A DNA stretch of 64,000 nucleotides from the NCBI GenBank assembly GCA_949130495.1, contig OX422207.1:375059868-375123867 (forward strand), written 5' to 3'. Numbering within the stretch: position 1 is the stretch's first letter; each line of letters begins with the position of its first letter. The notes beneath the pieces are model-generated. The model had not been told where the DNA came from, did not search any database, and worked only from the letters and a program-made list of their open reading frames with translations. The position numbers and the translations under genes were made by a program. Origin of the DNA: Sambucus nigra (taxonomy: Eukaryota; Streptophyta; Magnoliopsida; Dipsacales; Adoxaceae). Below are positions 10,462 to 21,558 of the stretch, piece after piece.

Positions 10462-11782
10462 TATGTGTAGGCTGAATTGATTAGTCATGAGAATAATTTA
10501 CTCATCCAATCAATATATGATATGTATCAACATAAAAATTTCAAAATATGAAATAATATGTTTTATGCCAAATGTGTGTGAGATGGACAAATTATTATCA
10601 AATATGCATCATAAATAAGACGTAAAGTTTTTTTGTAAATTTATTTAATCTCCAACAACCAATCAGGTATTAGTTGTTGTTTAAAAATATTTTTGGGGTG
10701 ATCATAAGTTAAAAAGACTTAAGCCCCCTGCTTGTCCCCAAGCCGAACTCGTGTTTAAAGAAATATCAGGGGTGCTTGGCATTTTTTAATACCCCAAGAT
10801 TCTACTGCTGCCGACAAACGACATGGATGTTGCCGACCAACAATTAAGGATATCTCAAATTATAGAATATATGGTTGGATGACTAGAATATCTCGAATCT
10901 TGAGATCAAAAAAATAACATTCAATGTAAAATTTAGGCCTTAAGAATGTTAATTAAACGAATAACTATATAATCCAATAGATCATGTGATTTCGACAAAG
11001 AAACCTTGTGATGTGATGACCAAGGGGCCAAAATATTAAATTTGTGCCCAGAGTCTTGATATGGTCATGATTATTTTACTGATCCTCTTTTACAAGAGGT
11101 GGGTAATGATTTTTCAGGTGAGAAAAAATTATTTTTTATATTGATCCCTTCCTATTCCCAATTTGGAGAGATAAAAATATGGTGAATGATAGAAGTTATT
11201 ACCAAATTGATATCAAAAATCAATCAATTTGACTTTATTGGCATAGATGGAAGATGAACCAAATTAAGTATATAGTTCATAAAAGTGAATGCAAAGAGAC
11301 CCAAACTTGAAGAGAGAGAATATATATGGGTCATGATTTCCATGAGAAGACTTTTCATTGTCTTTAACCTTTTCCCATTCTTTTATTAAAAATATGATGG
11401 GAATTTGAATAGACCTCAAAGATCTTACCAAATTTATTTCAAAATCAACAATGAAAATGATCAAATTTTATCACCGTCGTATATATTGGCATATGTAATC
11501 ATTTAACATATTTATTCCATGATATAAAATTAAAACTTGAGAATCAAGCAAAGAATTATGATTTATGAAATCTACTATTTTTCAGATTTCTAAATAAGAA
11601 TTAATCTAACAGTTATGATTTAAAAAATCATGATATGCAACATTTTGCAGATAACAAATGGATGATTAATTCATGTATATAAACATAAAAATCATGATTG
11701 AATCAAAAGATGTATGTATAATTGATTATACGTAGAGAAAATAAAAACTTAGCTTTTGGTGGAGAACAACGCTTGTAACACG
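10462..11782 (-). other. Element G: long 5' untranslated leader
   Basis: AT-rich sequence between the PBS and the first repeats, with no coding signal. A purine/pyrimidine-rich patch with GGGG and CCCC blocks occurs at 10690-10790. Confidence 0.5.
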
Positions 11783-11800
11783 TTCCCACAGACGGCGCCA
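11783..11800 (-). promoter_or_regulatory. Primer binding site of element G
   Basis: The minus strand reads TGGCGCCGTCTGTGGGAA, three bases inside the 5' LTR. This is the PBS form used by many plant Tat elements; degraded versions occur in D (35273) and F (51608). Confidence 0.9.
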
Positions 11801-11803
11801 ATC

Positions 11804-12360
11804 TGTTGATGTAAAAAACTAGATCACTCTAATTTTTCAATCACAGATAAATAAATAAGACAAAGATTTTTAAAGTGGTTCGGCTAGGAATAAAGCCTAC
11901 GTCCACTGTTATGTTATTGCTGAGTGTTTGTGGAATTCTTGATTACAAGTTCTCTCAAGAAATTCCGGTCCCCTTGAATGAGGATGATACAAGGTATTTA
12001 TAGCCCTTAGGCTGTACATGAAAGGTCCAATACATTAAATGATATACATATGAAAGGGTAATACATTTAATGCAGCGTGTGCGTCAAGAATATAATGAAT
12101 AGTTGAACAGTTGTCCGTCTGGTAATTAATGATACGGCCGAGATGCAGTTCGGACCGCCTTAGTTGCTCGTTGATCAAGAGTTCCTCGGAGTGCTTAGAG
12201 TATCTCGGGATGATAGAGTTCCTCGGGGTGTCCTTGTTGTTCGGAGCGAACATGACTTGGTCGGGGGGAAATAAACTTCCTCGTTGTTATTGTGCCATGT
12301 AGATTGACACGTGTCTTCTTATTATTGGTCCACGTCAGCAGATTAATTTTGGTATCAACA
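11804..12360 (-). repeat. 5' LTR of element G
   Basis: Identical by eye to 5380-5936. On the minus strand a TATA box TATAAATA lies at about 11995-12002 in good context (GGGCTATAAATACC), the likely promoter core. The TSD ACATA follows at 12361-12365. Confidence 0.93.
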
Positions 12361-13655
12361 ACATAGATAAGCCATCTTTTGGTATTATATTTTGTTTTGC
12401 AAGTATATTCCTTTTAAAAAATCAAGTACACTCATTCGTCTCCCTGTTTTTCTCTATCAATCACATAAAAAAAATGTAGGGTTTGGTACAGATATTATGG
12501 ATCCATTACTCATTAAAGTGCTAAAGTTGGTACCTCTACTCCAAATACACTGGTGGCATCAAAACCTAAATGAGAATATTTTTAATAGTAATGTTGTGTG
12601 GGTATAAATATTTATACACTGAGCAAAGAATATTTTGAACAGTAATCTCATCAAAACCTAAACTTAAAAATATTTCCCTACGCCACTCCACCATCTGTGT
12701 GAAAGAAGTTGATGCCCACCTATCCACAATCAAATGAGTAGTGGGTAAGCAAGTGGGGAAGGGGTTGGGCGCGCATAGGGGGTGTGGATTAGGTAACAGG
12801 TAACGGGCAGGGTGATATGGGAGGTTTCTGGAATTACAGGATGAGGGGAGATGTAAGTAGTTGTAGGTTATGGTGGTTCTTGTGAATTTTAGTTAAGTGC
12901 CGGTAGAGGTGTGTTGGGCTTGGGAATTATTAAGAGGTTTATGTGTGCATGTCATCAGAGAGCTATGTGTGGCAATTATTTCTTGGGTAATACGCAGAGG
13001 GGCAGGATTTGTCTTGGTTTCTCATTGAGGTCAAGGTAAGTTAGGGAGTGATTTGGTGTGGGATACAGATGACTAAATTGTATACTGCCTAGGAAAAATA
13101 CATTTTGTTGCTCAATGTTTTGGACGTTTTAAAAAATGTCGAAAGAACAGATACAACTGTAGTTATTATTGTAGATATAATTACACTTATTAATGTAGAT
13201 ACAATTGTAATTGTAACTCTATCTAGAATTCTAGGATAGCAAATCTTTTGTGAAACTTCTTTGACTATTGTATAAAATTATTAGGAAATAAATTTGTTTT
13301 TGGTAAAAGTAGAAAATTGTTAATTTCCTAAACTCATTAACATATGGGTTATGTTCTTTACTGTAGGATGCTTTCTCTCTATGCATCCCTGAGCACACTG
13401 AGGTGAATGAGCCATTATTTGTTCTAAATTATTCATATTTTACAAACATAAAAATTTAAGTATTAATTAAATTTGATAATAATTTGTTGCAATGTGTATT
13501 TTTCCATGATATAGTCAATGAAATTGGACCCTATTATTATATAATCTTATGTCTTTTGACCTTTTTTTTTCATTGATAAAATGTCAGTACTAGAAATATA
13601 TATGGTGTGATGCTATTTCATGTTGTTTGACCTATTGATATTTTTCTGTATTCCA

Positions 13656-13842
13656 GGCCCTTAGAGATATGCCAAGGCTACAAATAGATATAATTTTGTG
13701 CCATTTGATCAACTAAGATATCGATTGGCTAATGATGCAACAACAACGCCTTGCAAAGGCTAGAAACGGATTAGAACTTGCTTATGGAAAAAACACTGAC
13801 TTTGATATCCAGCAAAAAGGCCACCATCAAGAGCTTGCATTG
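13656..13842 (+). pseudogene. Exon-like island in CACTA, unidentified
   Basis: After a CAG, an open stretch encodes (from 13734) MQQQRLAKARNGLELAYGKN and continues to a TGA at 13840-13842 that overlaps a GTGAGT donor-like site. The mix of polar residues looks like real protein rather than random AT-rich translation. I do not recognise the family. Confidence 0.3.
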
Positions 13843-14707
13843 TGAGTGTCCAATTTACTTCAATTCATGCGTAAAATCTTACTCTTTCGACATTATACAC
13901 ATGTGACCTTGGATAAAGTCGTGAATGAAATTAACGCCAAATAGATGTATGAAAAGTCCACCCATGTGATGCTTAAACATACCTTGGAGGAGTTAATCAG
14001 TAACAAAATGCATAGTTTATGGAATTATATGCAAAAATTAAAAATATACACACTATATTTATGTCATTTTCGATATAATAGTGAACAAAGTTCAACCTGT
14101 GAAAATGGTGTTTACCATTTGACTTTGCTAGGAGAAAATATATTATCCCAAAGTAAAGGACACTTAAAAAAGTCTTGGTTGATATATTTGGTTTAGGGGT
14201 GGACTTATTTATGGATTTGTGACAGTTTTAAGGGTCATTCGGGATTGAGAAATATACTGGTAGATGCTTGTAATGTGATTTACATGTATTCTTAGCAGTC
14301 ATTGGTAAGAATCTGAATTATGTTAAATAGGATTGATTGAACTTAGGTTAGAAAGATACATGTTATACAGCTTATTTGACGCTGATCAAGGTAGATTAAC
14401 TGTCAGACCTACTAGCTATTTTAATATCTTTTACAACTCAAAACTAGTCGTGTTGAGGATGGTGACTTCTATATATATATACACGCTCATGCATTGGGTG
14501 CGAACGTACCATACTCTGACTGGACCTGTTGTGCAAATTTTCAACACCTTTGATTTTGTGTTTTCTTCAATGTGTTTTCTTTGTGAATACACGTCTTTTT
14601 AAGCGCGTGTATGTGTGTGTGTTTGTTTTTTCTAATGAATTGTGATGATTCCACATGTGCTCTCTGACCTTTCGGTACTCATTTTCTTACAATACGCAAA
14701 TTAACTT

Positions 14708-14842
14708 GGTGATGGTTTAACTTTAAAAAGAATACTTGAACATTTTGGTTATACAAATATAGATTCCCCGAAGCAGATGCTTGTACGTGGTTCTGATCTG
14801 CTAAAATCTATCAGAACTCATGGATCTTGGATACCTGATCAG
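14708..14842 (+). pseudogene. Exon-like island in CACTA, unidentified
   Basis: Forty-five open codons (GDGLTLKRILEHFGYTN, then SPKQMLVRGSDLLKSIR, then THGSWIPDQ) end exactly at CAG followed by GTAAGTT, a strong plant splice donor. The composition is protein-like. The family is not recognised; it may be a captured host exon. Confidence 0.4.
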
Positions 14843-15190
14843 GTAAGTTAATGAGCATATATAGTAAGTTCAAATGTAATACGTAGATACAAAATCATTA
14901 GACTTCGGGATGGAAATAAGTTTAGTGAATAGTACATTAAATACTTAGAGGAAACACGTTTTACTTCTCTCCCATTATTGACGTTCTCAAATGAAATCTT
15001 AAATTTAATTCTTTATTATCCATGACACATTCCTTTCACATTCCATACAATGGATTAATTCTAGAGATTTACAAAAAAATATAAACTTGACGTTATGCCT
15101 TTTTTCACAGTTTCATTTCATTTGAAATGAAATGATAAGTTAGAACTGATTTTTCATTACAATTTTATATCAATTTTATATCTAATCCAA

Positions 15191-15444
15191 CTTCACACAC
15201 AGAAAGCAAAATGTTGAACTGTGCAAAGGGTATGGGTTGCAATTATTCTACTGATGCTACAATTCAGTCCGAGACTCAAAGCATTTTAAACCCTGATGTA
15301 CCTCTAGCAAACTTTGGGGTGGATTTCAATGTGGATAAATTATCACCTGATGAACCAATTGGAGCCACAGAGGATGAAATCCCTATGATGTTATTACCGA
15401 ATATAAGTCGTGCGTTAGAATTTGTTTCTTTATTTCAATATTAG
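15191..15444 (+). other. Short open frame in CACTA, unidentified
   Basis: A 77-codon frame beginning at an ATG (15211) is rich in Asp, Glu and Pro in its second half. It is preceded by an acceptor-like CACACAG. No known domain. It could be part of the same transcript as the neighbouring islands. Confidence 0.25.
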
Positions 15445-16470
15445 AGAATATGATTGATTATCTGAATCATCTACTCTTATAAAATGTTAAATAATTCATG
15501 TAATACTTGATCTAAAATCAATTTGACAATTAAAATCATTGTAATTTTGGAGCAGCCAGACGGGCTTCGAAAACTTCCCTTCCCCACCCACACCCACTCG
15601 TCTCTTTGTAAACCTTGTTAGTCAAGGAGGACCACCAACTTAACGGCCTTGGGAACCCATGTTGTTAGGTGTCTCAGGTGGATTCTTTAAAAATGTTGTC
15701 GGTCATCTGTTAGTGACTTTGTTGAGGTCTAAAGCATTGTATTATGTAATAAAATTAATTAACTGATACAAGCATGTTAAACTTTCAGATTCTGGATGCA
15801 AAAGTGGATGGGACCATCATTATCTGATTCATCCTTCTTGCATTGGTTTGCTCATTTAATTTAACAGCTCTCTTTGTTCATTCATCATTATTTCTCTTGA
15901 ATTTATAAGTTATATTCTGATAATCCCAATGTTGATGCCTTGAATTTCATACTATCATCTCTCATAGTATTTTCTTTTCAGCAGTGCATAACAGTTTGAG
16001 TTAAATGCTCCCTATTTTATGTTGACATCAAAGCTCTGGTTTTGGGGAGAACCTGTATTCAAACTCTTTAAACCAATCGAGACAGAACTAGCTTAACCAA
16101 CATTAATCGGCCAATTACTTTACAGCTCAACCATTTTAGGTGAGATGGTAACTTCATGGTAGCAAAGCCTGGTTAGGCCCAACAACCTAGGCACTCTGCA
16201 CGTTACTACTTATAGTCCATCCTCGTTTTTGGCTCTCATCACGCCCCACGTAAGGGGGAGTGAGAATGTAATTTAAAGTGAAAAATTATTGCATCATAAT
16301 GAATATGGGCCCCTCGGCCTGTTGCCAAATTAGTTTGGTTTGGACTCAACATAAAAGATAGGAAAGAATTTTACACGTGAAATTGGTAGTTACATTATTT
16401 TGCTCCTCTTAAAACCGAGTTACTTTTTTTGCTTTGAATTTTATCCAACTGTTGTGTAACAAAAGTGCAG

Positions 16471-16589
16471 ATCTCCACAAACGAGATCATGATCTTATGA
16501 AGCCTGTGCTAGTGATTAACTTGGAAGTAAAAGATAATCATGAGGAAGAGGCAATAGGAGCTCAACTTACGTTAATTTTATGCCAAGAG
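16471..16589 (+). pseudogene. Exon-like island in CACTA, unidentified
   Basis: Open codons between GTGCAG and GAG/GTCCGT encode DLHKRDHDLMKPVLVINLEV followed by KDNHEEEAIGAQLTLILCQE. It is compact, charged and protein-like, so it looks like a true exon of a host-type gene. I cannot name the gene. Confidence 0.4.
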
Positions 16590-17884
16590 GTCCGTGTTCT
16601 ATTGCGCTTTGCAATTGTTTAATTTAAATGATATACATGATTTTTGCTCAGCAATTGTATCCTGTACAAGATATCCATGAATGATTGTTATGTGCAGCTT
16701 GAAGCAACTAAAAATTAGGAGGATATAATTTATGATATACTCACCACTTTTGAGAGATAGAATCTTCAAAAGCTCTTGTACAGTATCTCTTTCTATTAAA
16801 ACTGGAATATTGTCATGTTTGAGATTAAGTTGCACCCAACAGGTGGTGTAAGATGAATGCCACATTTATGAATGCAATTTGGAAAAAATGTCCAGATTTT
16901 GACTGCCAAGGTTCTTGCCCTAATACCAAGACATGCTATGCACGGGACTCCTGGATTCCCAACGACGGTGATACAAACTATTCACTCATCGGAAGATTTT
17001 ACACATAACACAAGATTTTACACATAACAAGCAAAAGATATTGATGTGAAGCGCGATTTATCTCGTTCGGTAAACTCGAACTCTCCTCATCTATATTGAT
17101 TCTAATTCCGTAATTCGTGAGTGTAAACGCCAAGACAAGGTTTCCTTTTATTCTCATTTAGTTTTTATGGTTTTGATTCAATTTTTTTGTTCAGATCTGA
17201 TGCAGCAGCAGCTGTAGCTAGGTTATATTCTCTAAGTAGTAGTTTGTATTAGTATCTCTTAGTTCTAGTTCCTATTCATCTATAAGACTCTTTTAAGAGT
17301 AGACACTTCAGTTATTAGTTGAATGAAAGAGTTTCTTTTATATATTGCAATTTTGAGATCAAGTCTTGTATCGATATTACAATTTTGAGAATCTAACTAA
17401 TTATTTTTTACTAAATCAATTTTATATGACTAAATGTTGATATTATAACTAATATGATAATTTTATTTTGTTTGATAGAATGTCATTTTTGGATCTTCAT
17501 CACGTTTCAAGCGTTGCGGGTTGAGGCATTGATGGCGATGATAATAGAATGAAGGTTGATATTCAATAACAACAGACTTCTTTTTTATATTTCATTTGAT
17601 TTGTTATAATTTAAAAATATCTCATTTGGGGATGATTGTATAAGGATGTTATATTGGATGCTTTTATTAAAATAATGTAACTTTCGGGACGATTGTATTA
17701 TGATGTTTCATTTATTTGGTGTAAGTTTCTTTTGTAAATAAAGAGGAGGCTTATATAAATGAAAATTTTGAATATAATGACCATGTTTTTGTGGACTATT
17801 TTTGTATATGTTCTTAGGATTTAAATATTGTGATAAGAATAATTGAATTTGTTTAAATTCAGGATATTGGATCTTGAATAATGT

Positions 17885-18317
17885 TTTTTTTAAATACGTA
17901 TTACTATTAGTAACGGAATTTTACCGTTACTAATTCTGAATTTTATCGCTACTAGTAGTAACAGAACTTTACTGTTACTAATTCCGTATTTTACCGTTAC
18001 TATTAGTAACAGAATTTTACCGTTATTAATTCTGAAATTTATCATAACTATTAGTAACAGAACTTTACCGTTACAAATTTTTGTTTTACCGTTACTATTA
18101 GTAACAGAATTTTACGGTTATCTATTCTGAAATTTACCGTTACTATTAGTAACGGAATTTTCCGTTACTAATTCTGAAATTTATCGTTACTATTAGTAAC
18201 AGAATTTTACCGTTACTAGCTTCGTGCCCCACGCCTTTTTTCTAACGGAAAAATTGAGTTACTAATATTTTTAGTAACGGTAAAATTGTGTTACTAATGG
18301 CGTGTTTTGGTGTAGTG
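17885..18317. repeat. CACTA right subterminal repeats and terminal inverted repeat
   Basis: About six units of roughly 58 bp pair a TATTAGTAACAGAATTTTACCG block with its partial inverse GTTACTAATTCTGAAATTTA, so the array can fold extensively. It ends with the inverted repeat GCGTGTTTTGGTGTAGTG, then the TSD TGT. Confidence 0.92.
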
Positions 18318-18320
18318 TGT

Positions 18321-19709
18321 AACATAATGATCATCAATATTTTTACCTACACGCATGAGATAAAGAGAAAAACCTTCATGGCGTATCGAGTTTAAAATGA
18401 TATAAGAATAAATCATTAATAAGTCAAATCTCCTCCATACTCAAAAAACTCCACCATAACATGATAATTATTTCTCCCCGATTTTATGATGTCCCCAAAT
18501 AGATAGATAAGAAGAAAAAATCAAAACATGGAGTGTCACGACAAAATCATAACAAATATGAATCAACCTACGCATGCAAAGGAGTATCTCAAAAGATTCC
18601 ACAAACTATTTTTTATTTTTCAATTTTTTCAAAGCAAAAATAATGATACAAAAATCACACCATGGATTTAACTAACAACAACCAAGTCATGGAAATGGAA
18701 TGTATGGGTGTGAACACATTCTATAGGTAAATAAACTCAATCAATCATATGTGCACGATGAATACGTGTACCCCTAACGAATGAACATCTAAAATATCCT
18801 TAAGTGTAAAAATTATTGAATTTAGATGGCATCGTCTTATACAAAACAACAAATCAAAGTAAAAGTGATTTCCACAGTAATAATGTCCAAAACTATTTAA
18901 CGCTTTTTCAATACTGTAAAGGATGTGCAAACCCGTTTTAAATTCCATCCATACTCCCTCATGCATATTTTCTTTTAGGGGTAATCTAAATTCTCAAACA
19001 TTGGAGAATTGGTGCAAAAACCTAATGGCCCCTTTTTGGCATGAATTTCTTTTTATAGACTTCAAATTTTTTTCGGCACTTTTAAACCTCTTTGGACCCC
19101 GGATAATAAAATCCTCAATTTTTTAGGTCCGATATAACGGTGGCTTAGTATTCGTAAAGATCAAATGTGAACCTTTGGCAGCCCTTCCCCGTTTTCAAAT
19201 AAAGCACACAACCTCACAAACGACTCTTAAATGTACACATTTCTTATCAAGTTTTATCGCGCTTAGTTCATTTTAAGGACAGGATTGAAGAGAAAACACC
19301 CAACCAACATGTGATAAGACAAGCAAAATAATCAAACAAATTCGTGCATGTGTGCAATAAAGGAAATAATCAGTCAAACATGTAAGAAGTAACACTTAAT
19401 TACATCTCAATGACTCCAAACATTATAAAGCACATAGATGACATGATATATTGTCTCAAAACACTATCAAGTAGTCACATGCAAAATTGAATGATGTTGT
19501 GACTTGGTCATCCTAAGTGTCCATCCATAAAAGGTGTGAATAAGATACATAACTCTTTTTGGATTTTTCAAAAATTTTATAAAAATAAAATCTCTTTGTA
19601 TTTTTCAAAAATTTTCAAAAAATGGAAAACATACAAAAATGATACATACTAGTAGTAGGCAAATAATGTCATCATGAAAAATATCCTATGCTAGTAAACA
19701 AGTCAAACC
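18321..19709 (-). other. Element A: conserved non-coding region between gag and 3' LTR
   Basis: No coding potential. It matches element B at about 28610-29985 over most of its length, and element C at 24240-25740 more weakly. Best-kept blocks include GGAAATGGAATGTATGGGTG (about 18693; B at about 28945) and the CTTTTTGGATTTTTCAAAAA block near 19556. Where an autonomous copia element would carry pol, this family has only this stretch. Confidence 0.75.
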
Positions 19710-19913
19710 TCAATCGTTAGGTGCGGAGGGGTTTTCCAAAGGTGGTGCCAACTTATGAAAAACCTCCATCAAATTTTGTGATGTTTTGACCAAAAACTTA
19801 ACTTGCTCACCTAAATGTGCAAACTCTCTCATGTAGTTTCCAGGAGCATGTAAAGTATCATGTGTGGGTGCATGTGGGAAACGGACGCCTAGGTGGGTTA
19901 ATTTTTGGTCCAT
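19710..19913 (-). pseudogene. Displaced C-terminal end of element A Gag
   Basis: A 67-codon frame overlapping the end of gag matches the C-terminus of the element C Gag (HFREQVEYLVKTSHDLM in C; HLGEQVKFLVKTSQNLM here). Relative to C, element A lacks roughly 100 bases carrying the second CCHC knuckle, and the remaining tail is in another frame. The listed ATG is probably fortuitous. Confidence 0.65.
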
Positions 19914-21444
19914 GTGAATCTGTCACAAAAGTGAGAACTGGCTCGGGTGCGACAAAAGAAGTGGAAGCACTGTCATGACCTTTTCCTGGCTCATCAACTC
20001 TACCCTTATCGGTATTAGGAACCACCTTTTCAACCTTCTTATGTGTGTTCTCAAAATTGACTTTGACCTCCCTGGCACATTCGAGATCACTCTCGAGTTG
20101 GGATACACGTGTCGTCAGACTAGACAATGTGTCGGTCAAATCATATTTTTCCTTTCTTAAAACCTCCTTCTCTCTCTCCAAATCTAACACTCGACAACCT
20201 AAATCCCTATTATACTTCTTTGTTTTTAATGTCTTGGTGTACAAATCTCTAAATGCTTTTTGGAGCTCACTTTCATCTCCACTTTCATTCTCCCTTTCTC
20301 CCTCACTTGAAGCACTCAAATCATCACTATCGCATTCGTGTGCAGTATTGTTGGACAAAGTGGGTGTGCTCACACGACTAGATAAAAATGCTACACACCT
20401 ATCATGCTCTTTTTCATCACCCGAATAAAAAATCTTTATGTCTGTATCACTAAGTGTGGCAGACATAACCACTTTCTTTCCCTCTCTCCTAAGTCTAGTG
20501 TCACACTCATATGCCTTATGCCCTTTACCCCCACACTCAAAACATGTCAAACTTTCTAAATTTTCCTCACTCTCGTTTTCTTTTTCTCTCTCTTTATCTT
20601 TCTCACCGCTTTCTTTGACCTCTTTATTTTTCTCAAAAAATATCTTATTGGAAGAATTATTTTTGTTCATGTTAAGAAATTTTTTAAACTTTTTCGCAAA
20701 CAAGGCCATATCTTTAAGATCAAAATCTTCCTCAGAATCGAACTCACAAACTTTTTCTTTCTTTTTCTTAAAATGAGTCTTTAAAGAAACGTCTTTATCC
20801 TTAGCGTTAATGGATTGGTGAAACATGTCAATCTCATAGGTTTGAAGATCTCCTACAAGTTCATCCAACTTAAGTGATTTCAAATTTCCCAAAGAGTTCA
20901 AAACAGTGACTTTAGGACTAAAGGGTTTTGGGAGAGATCTAAAAATCTTTTTAATGACACACCTGTTATCAATCACCTCACCCAAATTAAAACTGGTGTT
21001 TACAATGTCGGACAAACGTGGATAAAAATCATCAAAGCATTCAAACTCAGAGATGGTGATAGTCTCAAATTGGGTGGCCAAATTTTGTAATTTTGATTCT
21101 TTAATCGCGTTCGTACCCTCATGTGTTAATTTCATAACATCCCATGCCTCTTTAGACATGGTGCACGTCATAATTCGACAGAACTCGTCGGGAGTGATGG
21201 CTCCAGAAATAGCATTCAAATCACGTGAATTAAAATTAGACATTTTAAAATAATCTTCAGTCCAGGCCGATGGTAGTTTTAAAGAGGTGATATTTCCAAC
21301 GGTGATAGTGGGAGAAGTCCATCCATTTTCGCAAAGTAACCAAACACGCTCGTTAATGGCTTTTAAACTAGATTTCATGCGAGTTTTCCAATAGGCATAA
21401 TTTTTCCCATAAAAAATAGTCACCTTATTAGATGAATGTTCCAT
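19858..21444 (-). CDS. Gag polyprotein of element A (copia-type, UBN2 and CCHC zinc knuckle)
   Basis: The 528-codon minus-strand frame is uninterrupted. The N-terminus has the copia Gag signature (FYGKNYAYWKTRMKSSL at residues 11-27, then RVWLL...NGW). A UBN2-like capsid region spans roughly residues 90-215 (SKEAWD, LTHEGTNAIKESKL, LQNLATQFETI). A Lys/Glu-rich linker precedes a CCHC zinc knuckle CFECGGKGHKAYEC at 301-314. The C-terminal third is acidic, then heptad-like (about 405-475), probably coiled coil. Gag assembles virus-like particles around element RNA in the cytoplasm. The start lies about 100 bases downstream of the PBS. Codons after about 505 differ from C because a deletion shifts the frame. 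It survives intact although the LTRs are well diverged. Confidence 0.88.
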   Translation of the reverse strand: MEHSSNKVTIFYGKNYAYWKTRMKSSLKAINERVWLLCENGWTSPTITVGNITSLKLPSAWTEDYFKMSNFNSRDLNAISGAITPDEFCRIMTCTMSKEAWDVMKLTHEGTNAIKESKLQNLATQFETITISEFECFDDFYPRLSDIVNTSFNLGEVIDNRCVIKKIFRSLPKPFSPKVTVLNSLGNLKSLKLDELVGDLQTYEIDMFHQSINAKDKDVSLKTHFKKKKEKVCEFDSEEDFDLKDMALFAKKFKKFLNMNKNNSSNKIFFEKNKEVKESGEKDKEREKENESEENLESLTCFECGGKGHKAYECDTRLRREGKKVVMSATLSDTDIKIFYSGDEKEHDRCVAFLSSRVSTPTLSNNTAHECDSDDLSASSEGERENESGDESELQKAFRDLYTKTLKTKKYNRDLGCRVLDLEREKEVLRKEKYDLTDTLSSLTTRVSQLESDLECAREVKVNFENTHKKVEKVVPNTDKGRVDEPGKGHDSASTSFVAPEPVLTFVTDSHGPKINPPRRPFPTCTHT

Positions 21445-21540
21445 TGGAAAAATTGCGATTATTCAAAAACCTGATTTTAAAAAAAAAATCAATATAACAT
21501 AATTTTGCGAAAAATAGGAATACGTGATAAATTATCGCAA

Positions 21541-21555
21541 CCGGCTCTCATACCA
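21541..21555 (-). promoter_or_regulatory. Primer binding site of element A
   Basis: The minus strand reads TGGTATGAGAGCCGG, three bases inside the 5' LTR. This is the initiator tRNA-Met complement TGGTATCAGAGCC with one change. Confidence 0.88.
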
Positions 21556-21558
21556 ATT

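Larger units (their letters stand above)
5380..12360 (-). mobile_element. Element G: recent non-autonomous Tat-like LTR retrotransposon
   Basis: Two 557-bp LTRs (5380-5936, 11804-12360) look identical by eye. The TSD ACATA is at 5375-5379 and 12361-12365. A Tat-type PBS (TGGCGCCGTCTGTGGGAA) lies at 11783-11800 on the minus strand, and a polypurine tract at 5937-5948. The internal region is 5.9 kb with no gag or complete pol. It contains broken pieces of Tat pol in the order aRNH, INT, RT, RH1 and at least five different tandem arrays. Identical LTRs mean it inserted very recently and must have been mobilised by proteins supplied by another element. Confidence 0.93.
12366..17884. other. CACTA right arm, mostly non-coding with exon-like islands
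   Basis: AT-rich sequence with no recognisable transposase. A few short open islands flanked by plausible splice signals are listed separately. At 12700-12960 there is a G-rich block unlike its surroundings. At 15545-15700 and 16190-16270 there are GC-richer patches. At 17215-17340 the text resembles the end of a copia-type LTR or a gene 3' region. The islands suggest captured host gene pieces or a decayed element gene. Confidence 0.35.
3544..18317. mobile_element. CACTA (En/Spm-type) DNA transposon inserted in element A
   Basis: The left end starts CACTACACCAAAACAAGC and the right end is the inverted CACTACACCAAAACACGC. A 3-bp target duplication TGT flanks it (3541-3543 and 18318-18320). 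Both ends carry arrays of TTAGTAAC/GTTACTAA motifs, the subterminal repeats expected for CACTA elements. Without the nested element G and its TSD the length is about 7.8 kb. I see no TNP2-type transposase domain, so it appears non-autonomous. Sequence on both sides rejoins to match the intact internal region of element B, which confirms the insertion site. Confidence 0.93.

Noticed and set aside
16181..16275. Possible tRNA- or SINE-like patch in the CACTA arm
   Set aside because: Some GC-rich text, but I could not find convincing A and B boxes or a poly-A end.
20045..20776. Plus-strand frames of 112-127 codons rich in Ser, Leu and Phe
   Set aside because: They are the reverse complement of the Lys/Glu-rich and acidic parts of element A gag.
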